Position numbers and translations under genes: made by a program. This document shows, one piece after another, positions 44,742-53,010 of a DNA stretch of 64,000 nucleotides. Origin of the DNA: Tropicimonas aquimaris (GTDB lineage: Bacteria > Pseudomonadota > Alphaproteobacteria > Rhodobacterales > Rhodobacteraceae); NCBI RefSeq assembly GCF_042676185.1, contig NZ_JBHTJT010000038.1, positions 124,001 through 188,000 of the forward strand. The letters are read 5' to 3'. Each line of letters opens with the position of its first letter. The stretch's first letter is position 1. The notes under the pieces are model-generated. The model searched no databases and was not told the DNA's origin. It saw nothing but the letters and a program-made list of their open reading frames with translations.

Positions 44742-44981
44742 TCAGAGGATTTCGACGCCGTAGCTCTCAATCACCGTGTTGGCGAGGAGCTTCTCGCACA
44801 TGTCGCGGACGGTCGCCTCGGCCGCGGCGGCATCGGTCTCGGCCAGATCCAGCTCGATCACCTTGCCCTGACGCACGGCATCCACACCCGCGAAACCAAG
44901 CGCTCCGAGCGCCGATTTCACGGCCTCGCCCTGCGGATCCAGAACCCCGTTCTTGAGCATGACGGTCACTTTCGCGCGCAT
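44742..44981 (-). CDS. purS: Phosphoribosylformylglycinamidine synthase subunit PurS
   Basis: 79-residue PurS, the small bridging subunit of the three-part FGAM synthase (PurL-PurQ-PurS). The family pattern VTVMLKNGVLDPQGEAVKSAL and GVDAVRQGKVIELDLAE is clear, ending NTVIESYGVEIL. Start 44981 gives the normal length; an upstream in-frame ATG adds an unlikely leader. It lies 175 bp downstream of purC and is followed by the VPLPA-CTERM gene 240 bp later. Confidence 0.94.
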   Translation of the reverse strand: MRAKVTVMLKNGVLDPQGEAVKSALGALGFAGVDAVRQGKVIELDLAETDAAAAEATVRDMCEKLLANTVIESYGVEIL

Positions 44982-45156
44982 CGGCTTCCCCTTTTCAACT
45001 GTTCCCGCTCCCTTCGCGCGCGGGCCGGACGGTGTCAAGCATCCTCGCCAAATGCGATCTGTCAGCCCCCCCTTCATGCGAACGGCCGGGCCCCTTTTCG
45101 GAACCCGGCCGTGAATGCGGCGCGGAACCGCCCGATCATCTGACCAGCGTCGGCTT

Positions 45157-45918
45157 TCAGTTGATCAGGGTCGGCTTCCCAAGAGGCGCACCGTTCTGCG
45201 GCAGCACGCCAAGACGACGGGCGACCTCGGTGTAGGCGTCCGCAAGGTTGCCCAGATCGCGGCGGAACACGTCCTTGTCGAGTTTCTGGCCCGTCTGGAC
45301 GTCCCACAGCCGGCAGCTGTCCGGGCTGATCTCGTCGGCGACCACCAGACGCATGTAATCGCCGTCCCAGATCCGCCCGATCTCGATCTTGAAGTCGATC
45401 AGCTTGATGCCGACGCCCATCATGATTCCGGAGAGGAAATCGTTCACACGCAGCGCCAGCGCCACGATATCGTCGAGGTCCTGCTGCGCGGCCCAGCCGA
45501 AGGCAATGATGTGCTCCTCGGTGACCATCGGGTCGCCGAGCGCGTCGTCCTTGTAATAGAACTCGACGATCGGGCGCGGCAGCGGCGTGCCCTCGTCGAT
45601 GCCAAGGCGCTTCGAAATCGATCCGGCGGCGACGTTGCGAACCACGACTTCGAGCGGGATAATCTCAACCGCACGAACGAGTTGCTCGCGCATGTTGATG
45701 CGCTTGATGAAGTGCGTGGGCACCCCGATGTTGTTCAGGCCGGTCATGAAATACTCGGACAGGCGATTGTTCAGAACCCCCTTGCCCTCGATCACGTCCT
45801 TCTTTTCGGCGTTGAAGGCAGTGGCGTCATCCTTGAAGTACTGAACCAGCGTTCCCGGCTCCGGTCCTTCGTAGAGAATCTTGGCCTTCCCTTCATAAAT
45901 CTTCTTGCGGCGTGCCAT
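45157..45918 (-). CDS. purC: Phosphoribosylaminoimidazole-succinocarboxamide synthase PurC
   Basis: 253-residue SAICAR synthase that joins CAIR and aspartate with ATP. N-terminal KIYEGKAKILYEGPEPGTL, middle NRLSEYFMTGLNNIGVPTHF and VEFYYKDDALGDPMV, and IGRIWDGDYMRLVVADEISPD are all diagnostic. An SD (AAAGGA) precedes ATG 45918, and a good promoter lies at 45972-46000. First gene of the purC-purS group. Confidence 0.96.
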   Translation of the reverse strand: MARRKKIYEGKAKILYEGPEPGTLVQYFKDDATAFNAEKKDVIEGKGVLNNRLSEYFMTGLNNIGVPTHFIKRINMREQLVRAVEIIPLEVVVRNVAAGSISKRLGIDEGTPLPRPIVEFYYKDDALGDPMVTEEHIIAFGWAAQQDLDDIVALALRVNDFLSGIMMGVGIKLIDFKIEIGRIWDGDYMRLVVADEISPDSCRLWDVQTGQKLDKDVFRRDLGNLADAYTEVARRLGVLPQNGAPLGKPTLIN

Positions 45919-45971
45919 GGAATCCTTTCAACGGCCCCTCTGGGAACTTCCCGGAGCCGGTTTCGAAATGC

Positions 45972-46000
45972 CCTATACGTCAAGCCTGACCTTGCCGCAA
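45972..46000 (-). promoter_or_regulatory. Putative purC promoter
   Basis: Minus strand: -35 TTGCGG (46000-45995), 17-bp spacer, -10 TATAGG (45977-45972), start expected near 45965. An overlapping TTGACG hexamer lies within the spacer. Spacing and both boxes are reasonable for a sigma70 promoter 47 bp before the ATG. Confidence 0.5.
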
Positions 46001-46138
46001 GCATCCGCCTCTTTAGGCACTTGACGCAGGGCCGTTGGCCGGTTGACACCACAGGACGTCGTGCATGACCCTGCGGAGGCGCAGGGATCGCCAGCGACGC
46101 GGGTTCTCGGCCGCAAGGCCGCAGGGAGACAGGTGACC

Positions 46139-47266
46139 ATGACCGAGGATTTCGCCCTCATCGACTTTGCCGTATCCGCTCGGTCCCCGGCGGAGATTGC
46201 AGCCGCGCTCGGCCACATCCGCGCCGGCGAGACGGGAGACCGGGCCGCCGCGGCGGGGTCCCGGGTTGGGTTCCTCTCGAAGCTGCTCGGCCGCAGGCGC
46301 GGCCAAACCTCGCGCCCCGAGCGCAAGCCACGCGGCAAGCCCCTGATGATACAGCCGGATGGCACGCTGGGCCCGGGGCCACTGACGCGACTGATGCTGA
46401 CCGACATGGGATTCGGCTCCGCCCGGAGTCCGGTGCGCCTGACCGCGCCGATCGGCGCCGGAGGACTGACCCTGATCGAGTTCCGAGAGGCCGACGGGGA
46501 GATCTCTCCGATGTGTCTCGCACTGAGCGATGCGATGCGCGGCGACGAGGTTTTCTACTTCCGCTATTCCGGCGGCCGCCACCCCGGCGCCCATTTCGCC
46601 TTTCACGTCTATCAGGACGGTCGGACCACCCGTCAGGCCGTATCGCGCAGCGACGACGGCACGGCGCCCGAGGCCGACTGGATCGGCACGGATTCCGGGA
46701 TGCCGCATCCCCTGGAGACCGACAGCCTGCCACCTCCGGGAACGCCGGCTTCCGAAGTTATGACTCCGGTGCGTCAGGCGGCGATTCTCGAGGCGCTCGG
46801 TATCGATCCGGAGAGCCTGTTCGACGAGCCGGAGGCGGGAGCCCTGACGCTGGAGCTGTCGGACGCCCCCGGCGGGTTGCCGCTGTCCTCGGCCGAGGCC
46901 GTCCTGGCCGCGAAGCGCAAGGCGCTGATGACGGGAGGCCCGGTCCACGCTCCGGAGCCCCCGGAAGCCGCGCCGCCTCGCCCCGCGCCACCGCCCCCAC
47001 AGCCCGAACCCGCCCAGGCCAGGCCAAACCAGGCCCCGACCTGGGAGGAAGAGGTCACCCAGCTTCTCGTCGAGGCGGTCGAGGCCGCGCTGCCGCCGGA
47101 ACAGCAGATCGGCTGGCTGAATGCGCTGACCGCCAGGCTGGTGGCAGGCGATGTCGACGCCGCTCTGGAGGAAGCCCGGCAGATGATTGCGGCAGGCAAC
47201 CGCCCGCTGTCGGTCAAGCATTCCGCGGCCGCGCGGCTGGCGGAATTGTTCGGCCGCGGCGCCTAG
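46139..47266 (+). CDS. Hypothetical protein, 375 residues
   Basis: I do not recognise a family. Residues 1-45 (FALIDFAVSARSPAEIAAALGHI) look helical, followed by a basic linker. Residues about 95-200 form a mixed alpha/beta domain (TLIEFREADGEISPMCLALSDAM; VFYFRYSGGRHPGAHFAFHVY). A proline-rich linker comes at about 290-320 and a helical C-terminal domain (VTQLLVEAVEAALPPEQQIGWL, DAALEEARQMI) closes it. No signal peptide or TM. Start at 46139 has AGGGAG upstream and ordered sequence after it. It precedes the ATPase zeta inhibitor by 83 bp on the same strand. Confidence 0.75.
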   Translation: MTEDFALIDFAVSARSPAEIAAALGHIRAGETGDRAAAAGSRVGFLSKLLGRRRGQTSRPERKPRGKPLMIQPDGTLGPGPLTRLMLTDMGFGSARSPVRLTAPIGAGGLTLIEFREADGEISPMCLALSDAMRGDEVFYFRYSGGRHPGAHFAFHVYQDGRTTRQAVSRSDDGTAPEADWIGTDSGMPHPLETDSLPPPGTPASEVMTPVRQAAILEALGIDPESLFDEPEAGALTLELSDAPGGLPLSSAEAVLAAKRKALMTGGPVHAPEPPEAAPPRPAPPPPQPEPAQARPNQAPTWEEEVTQLLVEAVEAALPPEQQIGWLNALTARLVAGDVDAALEEARQMIAAGNRPLSVKHSAAARLAELFGRGA

Positions 47267-47349
47267 GGCGGCGGGTCGCACTAGGCAAGATCGCATCCTT
47301 TACATACATTGGAATCGAAAGAAGATTTCGGACGGGAGGCCAAATCACC

Positions 47350-47679
47350 ATGACCACATTCGACGAACGGGAACATGCCTACGAGGCGAAGTTCGTGCAT
47401 GATGCCGAGCTGGAGTTTCTGGCCCAGGCGTATCGCAACAAGCAGATAGGTTTCTGGGCCGCTGCGTTGATGGGCATGAGCGCCGAGGAGGCGGTGCGCT
47501 ATGCCAAGGACATCATTGCCGTCGACCTGCAGACAGCCGGGCATGAAGATGTGGTCGCAAAACTGAAGCAGGATCTCGGCGATCTGCGACCGGAGAACAG
47601 AATTCGCGAGCGGATGGCCGAATTTCTGGCTGCGGGGCGCGAAAAAGCGCGTGCCGGCCAACTCAAGTCCATGCTCTGA
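47350..47679 (+). CDS. F1Fo-ATPase inhibitor subunit zeta (DUF1476)
   Basis: 109-residue DUF1476 protein, the alphaproteobacterial zeta subunit that inhibits ATP hydrolysis by F1Fo-ATP synthase (described in Paracoccus). The inhibitory N-terminal stretch FDEREHAYEAKFVHDAELEF and the four-helix core (FWAAALMGMSAEEAVRYAKDI, VVAKLKQDLGD) are clear. Encoded away from the atp operon, as is usual. Start ATG 47350 follows GGGAGG. Confidence 0.9.
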   Translation: MTTFDEREHAYEAKFVHDAELEFLAQAYRNKQIGFWAAALMGMSAEEAVRYAKDIIAVDLQTAGHEDVVAKLKQDLGDLRPENRIRERMAEFLAAGREKARAGQLKSML

Positions 47680-47834
47680 GTGCCTCGAATCCCGCGAATG
47701 CCGGCACGCTCCCGTCGGGGCGTGCTCGGGCGGCAGCGGTCTTCGGCAATCGGATTTGCCTCACGGGCCGGATCGTGAGAAGAGCGCGACACCGGGTCGC
47801 CACGGGCGGCCGCTAAGCGAACGGACCTTCCGCC

Positions 47835-48842
47835 ATGACTGACGCCCTTTCCCGACTGCTTGCTTCCCGCGACTGGCTGATGGCCGACGGCGCCACCGGC
47901 ACGACGCTGTTCAACATGGGCCTTCAGTCGGGCGATGCGCCGGAGCTTTGGAACGCCGATCATCCGGACCGGATCCGCACGCTCTATCGCGGCGCGGTCG
48001 AAGCCGGCAGCGATATTTTCCTGACAAACACCTTCGGCGGCACCGCCGCGCGGCTCAAGCTGCACGAGGCGCAAGGCCGGGTCCGGGAACTCAACCGTCT
48101 GGGCGCCGAGCTTGGCCGCGACGTGGCCGATGCCGCAGGGCGGACGGTGGTGGTGGCGGGGTCCATGGGGCCAACCGGCGAGATCATGGCGCCGATGGGG
48201 CCGCTGACCCACGACCGCGCCGTGCAGATGTTCCACGAACAGGCCGAGGGGCTGAAGGAGGGCGGCGCCGACGTGCTCTGGGTGGAGACGATCTCGGCGC
48301 CGGAGGAATACCGCGCCGCAGCGGAAGCCGCGAAGCTCGCGGGCATGCCATGGGTCGGCACGATGAGTTTCGACACGGCCGGCCGGACCATGATGGGTGT
48401 GACTTCGGCCGACATGGTGACCCTGGTGGGCCGGCTGGACCATCCACCGCTCGCCTTCGGCGCGAACTGCGGGGTGGGTGCGTCGGACCTGATGCGCACG
48501 GTGCTGGGCTTTACCGCCATGGCGCCGGAGATCCCGGTGGTTGCCAAGGGCAACGCCGGCATCCCGAAATACGTCGACGGGCACATCCACTACGACGGCA
48601 CGCCGGAGCTGATGGCCCGCTATGCGGTGCTGGCCCGCGATGCCGGGGCAAGGATCATCGGCGGTTGCTGTGGCACGACGCCGGAGCACCTGAAGGCGAT
48701 GCGCGCGGCGCTGGAAAACACGCCGCCCGGCCCGCGCCCGACGCTGGAGCAGATCGCGGCCGAGCTCGGTGGGTTTTCCTCGGCCAGCGACGGAACCGGC
48801 GAGACCGTCGAGCCCCGGACCCGGCGCCGCCGCCGGAGCTGA
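47835..48842 (+). CDS. Homocysteine S-methyltransferase (betaine-homocysteine methyltransferase / MetH domain I-like)
   Basis: 335-residue zinc methyltransferase. DGATGTTLFNMG at the start, FLTNTFGG, and the zinc cysteines in GANCG and GGCCGTTPEH define the Hcy-binding family. It methylates homocysteine to methionine using either betaine or a methyl-corrinoid donor. A separate corrinoid-binding protein 1.3 kb downstream suggests it may be the homocysteine module of a split MetH, as reported for roseobacters; direct betaine use is the alternative. The last eight residues are mostly Arg. Convergent with the radical SAM gene. Confidence 0.88.
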   Translation: MTDALSRLLASRDWLMADGATGTTLFNMGLQSGDAPELWNADHPDRIRTLYRGAVEAGSDIFLTNTFGGTAARLKLHEAQGRVRELNRLGAELGRDVADAAGRTVVVAGSMGPTGEIMAPMGPLTHDRAVQMFHEQAEGLKEGGADVLWVETISAPEEYRAAAEAAKLAGMPWVGTMSFDTAGRTMMGVTSADMVTLVGRLDHPPLAFGANCGVGASDLMRTVLGFTAMAPEIPVVAKGNAGIPKYVDGHIHYDGTPELMARYAVLARDAGARIIGGCCGTTPEHLKAMRAALENTPPGPRPTLEQIAAELGGFSSASDGTGETVEPRTRRRRRS

Positions 48843-48861
48843 TCGCCGCTGGTCGCCAATT

Positions 48862-49953
48862 TCAGAACAGGTTGAGCTGGTCGCCCGGCTGCGGCGGGAC
48901 ATGGAACAGGTCTGTCCGCAAGTCGGGGGCCGGCCCTTCCAGACCGAGGCGCCGGGCGGCCAGACGGAACCGCTGCTGTAGCAGAGCGGCATAGGTTCCC
49001 TGTCCGGTCATCCGCGTGCCCCAGTCCGACCGGTAATCCTCACCCCCGTGGGTCTCGCGCACCCGCGCCATGACCCGCGCTGCCCGATCGGGGCGCGCCT
49101 CCGCCAGCCACTCGCGGAACAGCTCCGACACCTCCAGCGGCAGGCGTAGCAGGATCATGCTGGCATGGCTTGCGCCCGCATCCCGCGCCGCGGCCAGGAT
49201 CGCCTCGATCTCGTGATCGGTGAGCCCCGGGACGATCGGCGACACCGAGACGGACACCGGGCAGCCCGCGCGCACCAGCGCCTCGATGGTGCGGAGCCTG
49301 TGCGCGGGGGACGGCACCCTCGGCTCCATTGACCGGGCGAGCGTGGGATCGAGCGTGGTGATCGACAGAGCCACCCGCGCCAACCCCGCCTGCCCCATCT
49401 CGCCTAGCAGATCGGCATCGCGCTCGACCAGCGTGCCCTTGGTCGTCACCGTCACAGGATGGCGAAAGGCGCTCAGCACCTCCAGGCAGCCCCGCGTGAT
49501 GCGACGCTCCCGCTCGATCGGCTGATAGGGGTCCGTGTTGGTTCCGAAGGCGATCGGCGCGGGTCGGTAGCGCGGGCGCGATATCTGCCGCCGCAGGATC
49601 TCCGGCGCGGCGGGCTTGGCGATGAGCCGGGATTCGAAATCGAGGCCGGGGGACAGGCCGAGAAAGGCGTGGGTCGGCCGGGCGAAGCAATAGATGCAGC
49701 CGTGTTCGCAACCGCGATAGGGATTGACCGAGCGGTCGAAGCCGATGTCGGGCGAGCTGTTCCGGCTCAGCACCGATTTCGGGTGCTCTACCGCGACTTC
49801 CGTGCGCAGCGGCGGCAGCGCCTCAAGATCCCCGATCCAGCCATCCTCTACCCGGTCGCGTCCGTGGCGTTCGAACCGGCCGGGGCGGTTCGAGCGGGCG
49901 GCGCGGCCGGCAAGGCGGCGTTGCGGGAGATTTGCGGCGTCATCGGCGGGCAT
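48862..49953 (-). CDS. PA0069-family radical SAM protein
   Basis: 363 residues with the radical SAM cluster motif GCEHGCIYC (Cys82/86/89) after SVNPYRGCEH, and PA0069 features FGTNTDPYQPIERERRITRGC and VTVTTKGTLVERD. It resembles spore photoproduct lyase-like radical SAM proteins; the substrate is unknown. A LexA-type box 13-27 bp upstream of the start suggests SOS induction and therefore a DNA-repair or damage-response role. Opposite in direction to its neighbours. Confidence 0.9.
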   Translation of the reverse strand: MPADDAANLPQRRLAGRAARSNRPGRFERHGRDRVEDGWIGDLEALPPLRTEVAVEHPKSVLSRNSSPDIGFDRSVNPYRGCEHGCIYCFARPTHAFLGLSPGLDFESRLIAKPAAPEILRRQISRPRYRPAPIAFGTNTDPYQPIERERRITRGCLEVLSAFRHPVTVTTKGTLVERDADLLGEMGQAGLARVALSITTLDPTLARSMEPRVPSPAHRLRTIEALVRAGCPVSVSVSPIVPGLTDHEIEAILAAARDAGASHASMILLRLPLEVSELFREWLAEARPDRAARVMARVRETHGGEDYRSDWGTRMTGQGTYAALLQQRFRLAARRLGLEGPAPDLRTDLFHVPPQPGDQLNLF

Positions 49954-49965
49954 GAGGCAAATCTA

Positions 49966-49980
49966 GAACATAAAGTGAAC
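49966..49980 (-). promoter_or_regulatory. LexA (SOS) box upstream of the radical SAM gene
   Basis: GAAC-ATAAAGT-GAAC on the plus strand, that is GTTC-N7-GTTC on the minus strand, exactly the direct-repeat operator recognised by LexA in alphaproteobacteria such as Rhodobacter and Rhizobiaceae. It begins 13 bp before ATG 49953, so a bound repressor would block transcription or initiation. Both half-sites match perfectly. Confidence 0.75.
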
Positions 49981-50130
49981 ATCAGACAAGGGGGCCACCC
50001 TGCTTACCTGTGCTCAGGTCGGTAGCGACAGTGCGCATGTCGCAATCGGTCGCGTGCGAGGGCCAAGTTGCGTAGAATTCTAGGGATCAGCCCCCGCGGC
50101 CTTCCCGCCGCCCCTGCCTGGAGTGCCGAC

Positions 50131-50838
50131 ATGTCCGACGAGGAAGACGACGAGATCATCCTGTCCGAGCTGGAAACCGAGGATCTCGTGCTTCAGATGC
50201 ACGACGACCTCTACGACGGCCTGCGGGAAGAGATCGAGGAAGGCGTCAACATCCTTCTGGAACGCGGCTGGTCGCCTTATGACGTGCTCACAAAGGCACT
50301 GGTCTCCGGCATGACAATCGTCGGCAACGATTTCCGGGACGGCATCCTGTTCGTGCCCGAGGTGCTGCTGGCGGCCAACGCGATGAAAGCCGGCATGGCG
50401 ATCCTCAAGCCACTGCTGGTTGAGACCGGGGCGCCGCGGATGGGCAAGATGGTGATTGGAACGGTCAAGGGCGACATCCACGACATCGGCAAGAACCTCG
50501 TCTCGATGATGATGGAGGGCGCCGGCTTCGAGGTGGTGGACCTCGGGATCAACAACCCGGTGGAGGCCTATCTCGAGGCCGCCGCGCGCGAAGAGGCCGA
50601 CATTGTCGGCATGTCGGCGCTGCTGACCACGACGATGCCCTACATGAAGGTGGTGATCGACGCGATGGTGGCGCAGGGCATTCGCGACGATTACATAGTG
50701 CTGGTGGGCGGCGCGCCGCTGAACGAGGAATTCGGCCGCGCCATCGGCGCCGATGCCTATTGCCGCGATGCCGCTGTTGCGGTGGAAACGGCCAAGGATT
50801 TCATCGCGCGCAAGCACAATCAGATGGCCGCGGGCTGA
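50131..50838 (+). CDS. Corrinoid (B12)-binding protein, MtbC/MetH-domain-III-like
   Basis: 235-residue cobalamin-binding protein. An N-terminal helical cap (EEIEEGVNILLERGWSPYDV; FVPEVLLAANAMKAGMAIL) is followed by a B12-binding Rossmann domain with the base-off/His-on motif GDIHDIGKN (His117), VDLGINNP and VLVGGAPLNEEF. It carries a methyl group between a methyl donor enzyme and an acceptor enzyme. The neighbours (homocysteine methyltransferase, DUF1638) suggest methionine synthesis or a one-carbon donor pathway. Start 50131 has GGAG 8 bp before it. Followed by a 60-residue membrane peptide and DUF1638. Confidence 0.9.
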   Translation: MSDEEDDEIILSELETEDLVLQMHDDLYDGLREEIEEGVNILLERGWSPYDVLTKALVSGMTIVGNDFRDGILFVPEVLLAANAMKAGMAILKPLLVETGAPRMGKMVIGTVKGDIHDIGKNLVSMMMEGAGFEVVDLGINNPVEAYLEAAAREEADIVGMSALLTTTMPYMKVVIDAMVAQGIRDDYIVLVGGAPLNEEFGRAIGADAYCRDAAVAVETAKDFIARKHNQMAAG

Positions 50839-50881
50839 AAATCGGCCCACGGGCTCTTATCTCGGGAGCAAGGAGACGACC

Positions 50882-51064
50882 ATGCCCCCGAGACACTTCT
50901 TTACCCTGATCGCGCTTGTCCTGCTGGCCGCCGCCCTGACGGTCGCCCTGCTCTTTGCGGGCGCGGGCCAGGCACCCACCATGCTCGGGATCGCAGTCAT
51001 CGTCGCTCTGGCGCTGCGCCTGGCGCTCTGGCTCCGGCAGCGGCGGGACGACAGCCTCCGATGA
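50882..51064 (+). CDS. Small membrane protein, 60 residues
   Basis: Two hydrophobic helices (FFTLIALVLLAAALTVALLF and MLGIAVIVALALRLALWL) separated by a short Gly/Pro turn, ending in a basic tail RQRRDDSLR. AAGGAG precedes the ATG, and its stop overlaps the DUF1638 start by ATGA, which is strong evidence that it is translated. No family recognised. It is co-operonic with the corrinoid protein and DUF1638. Confidence 0.7.
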   Translation: MPPRHFFTLIALVLLAAALTVALLFAGAGQAPTMLGIAVIVALALRLALWLRQRRDDSLR

Positions 51065-51720
51065 GCACGCCTGACGACACCACCCTGACGCACGAGGGCA
51101 TGGCAGCCGGCAATCCGGCCGGCGGTGCGCGGCTGCTCGTGATCGGCTGCGGCGCCATCGCCCGCGAGATCCTTGCGCTCAAGGACGCCAATGGGTGGGA
51201 CCATCTCGAGCTGACCTGCCTGCCGGCGATCCTGCACAACCATCCGGAACGGATCGCGCCCGCCGTGGAGCAGGCGATCCGCAAGCACCGGAACGACTAC
51301 GGCACGATCTTCGTCGCCTATGCCGATTGCGGCACCGGCGGGCTGCTGCAGGACGTCTGCGACCGGCACGGGGTGGAGATGATCGCCGGGCCGCATTGCT
51401 ACAGCTTCTACGAGGGCAACGCGCGCTTCGCGGAGACGTCCGCAGACGAGATGACGACCTTCTACCTGACCGATTTCCTCGTCCGTCAGTTCGACGCCTT
51501 CGTTTGGCGCCCGCTTGGCCTCGACCGCTACCCGGAACTGCGCGACACCTACTTCGCCCATTACACCCGGCTGGTCCATCAGGCCCAGACGGAGGACCCA
51601 GGCCTGACCGCCAAGGCACAGGACTGCGCCGCGCGGCTGGGTCTTGCCTATGAGCGTCGGTTCACCGGCTATGGCGATCTCGAAACCGCCATCGGCGCGG
51701 TGTCCGGCGCGACCCTTTAG
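51061..51720 (+). CDS. DUF1638 family protein
   Basis: 219 residues matching DUF1638: LLVIGCGAIAREILAL at the start, LPAILHNHPERIAPAVEQAI, YADCGTGGLL with its cysteine, and GPHCYSFYEGN. The family often occurs beside corrinoid methyltransferase systems and may be metal- or cofactor-related; its function is unproven. It overlaps the preceding membrane peptide gene by ATGA, so it belongs to the corrinoid operon. Confidence 0.85.
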   Translation: MSTPDDTTLTHEGMAAGNPAGGARLLVIGCGAIAREILALKDANGWDHLELTCLPAILHNHPERIAPAVEQAIRKHRNDYGTIFVAYADCGTGGLLQDVCDRHGVEMIAGPHCYSFYEGNARFAETSADEMTTFYLTDFLVRQFDAFVWRPLGLDRYPELRDTYFAHYTRLVHQAQTEDPGLTAKAQDCAARLGLAYERRFTGYGDLETAIGAVSGATL

Positions 51721-51799
51721 AAGCGCCACTCCCTGTTTGAGCAAGCTGTCCGCCGTGCTAGGTCAGAGCACGAAACCATGCCACATGGAGACCCATCCC

Positions 51800-52429
51800 A
51801 TGCACCGAAGCCTTGCGACATCCATCCCCCTCCTCGCCCTTGCCGCCTCGGGCACGCTGGCGCAGGAAGGGCCGTCCTTCGATTGCAGCAAGGCCGAGAC
51901 CTCCGCGGAGGAACTGGTCTGCAGCGATTCCGCGCTGGCCGCGCTCGACCGCCGGGTGGCGGAGCGCTACGCGGCGGCGCTGGAGGCGGCGCGCGGGCTC
52001 GGTGCCGGGGCGGCTGAAGCGGAGGCGGATCTCAAGGCCTACCAGCGCGGCTGGATCGGCGGACGCGACGAGTGCTGGAAGGCATCGGACGGGGATGTGC
52101 GGGCCTGCGTCGAGGCCTCATACCTGCGGCGCGAAGCCGAGCTGGTGACGCAATGGATGCTGGAGCCGCCCCGTTCCACCGCCTTCTGGACCTGCGGCGG
52201 CAACCCGGCCAACGAGGTCGTCACCATGTTTTTCGACACCGAACTGCCCAGCCTGCGCTTTGAGCGCAGCGATTCCATCGACACCGGGACGTTGGAGCGC
52301 ACCGGCTCGGGCGCACGTTATGCCGGGAGTTTCGGGCGGGAGATCTGGATCAAGGGCGAAGCCGCTACGTATCGGGAGCCAGACCCGGACGGCACCAGCT
52401 ACGACTGCGAACTGGCGCGGCAGGAGTAA
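51800..52429 (+). CDS. Periplasmic LprI/DUF1311-type protein with MliC-like C-terminal half
   Basis: 209 residues. A signal peptide of about 20 residues (MHRSLATSIPLLALAASGT, LAQ cleavage) is followed by an LprI N-terminal module (FDCSKAETSAEELVCSDSAL, YQRGWIGGRDECW, CVEASYLRREAEL) with its paired cysteines. A second module (FWTCGGNPANEVVTMFFDT, DCELARQE) resembles lysozyme inhibitor MliC. Such proteins are proposed lysozyme inhibitors in the periplasm. Start 51800 is favoured by GGAG 9 bp upstream over an ATG five codons earlier. Confidence 0.8.
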   Translation: MHRSLATSIPLLALAASGTLAQEGPSFDCSKAETSAEELVCSDSALAALDRRVAERYAAALEAARGLGAGAAEAEADLKAYQRGWIGGRDECWKASDGDVRACVEASYLRREAELVTQWMLEPPRSTAFWTCGGNPANEVVTMFFDTELPSLRFERSDSIDTGTLERTGSGARYAGSFGREIWIKGEAATYREPDPDGTSYDCELARQE

Positions 52430-52441
52430 CGCGGCAGCAAG

Positions 52442-52867
52442 TCAGGCCGCGGCCTTTTCCGCCAACAGGCGGATGCGCTCGATCATCGCGCGCAGACCGT
52501 TGGAGCGTTGCGAGGACAGGTGCTCGTCCAGCCCGAGGCGCTTGAGCTCGGCCGGCGCGTCCACCTTCGTCACCTCGGCCACGCTGAGGCCGGAATAGAG
52601 GCTGACGAGGATCGCGATCAGGCCGCGCACGATCATCGCATCGCTGTCGCCGCGGAACCGGAACACCGCGCCCGGCCCCTCGCCTTCGATCTCCGGCACC
52701 AGCCAGACCTGGCTGGCGCAGCCCTCGACCTTGGTGGCCGGCACCCTGAAACTGTCCTCCAGCGGGTCCATCGCCTTGCCCATGTCTATCACATGGCGAT
52801 ACCGGTCTTCCCAGTCATCCAGGAATTCGAACGTCTCGACGATGTCCTCGAAGGCGTCGCGGGCCAT
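52442..52867 (-). CDS. sufE: Cysteine desulfuration protein SufE
   Basis: 141-residue SufE. The persulfide-accepting Cys50 is in VEGCASQVWLVP. FRGDSDAMIVRGLIAILVSLYSG and LGLDEHLSSQRSNGLRAM are standard. It takes sulfur from SufS for iron-sulfur cluster assembly. Start 52867 yields the family length. It lies away from suf genes, convergent with the LprI-like gene. Confidence 0.94.
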   Translation of the reverse strand: MARDAFEDIVETFEFLDDWEDRYRHVIDMGKAMDPLEDSFRVPATKVEGCASQVWLVPEIEGEGPGAVFRFRGDSDAMIVRGLIAILVSLYSGLSVAEVTKVDAPAELKRLGLDEHLSSQRSNGLRAMIERIRLLAEKAAA

Positions 52868-53010
52868 GGCGTGCTCCTTTGTCTCGCGCCAGAACCTAGG
52901 CTGACAGCGCCGCAGGGTCCAGTGGCGGGGACACCGCGACGCAGGCTTTTCATCTCTCTCGCTTTTCGGTAATCGGAATGCCAGATGAGCAGGCACGGCG
53001 AGGACCGATC

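Noticed and set aside
51061..51720. Considered DUF1638 as an AIR synthase-like or Zn enzyme
   Set aside because: No catalytic motif could be defined, so no function is claimed.
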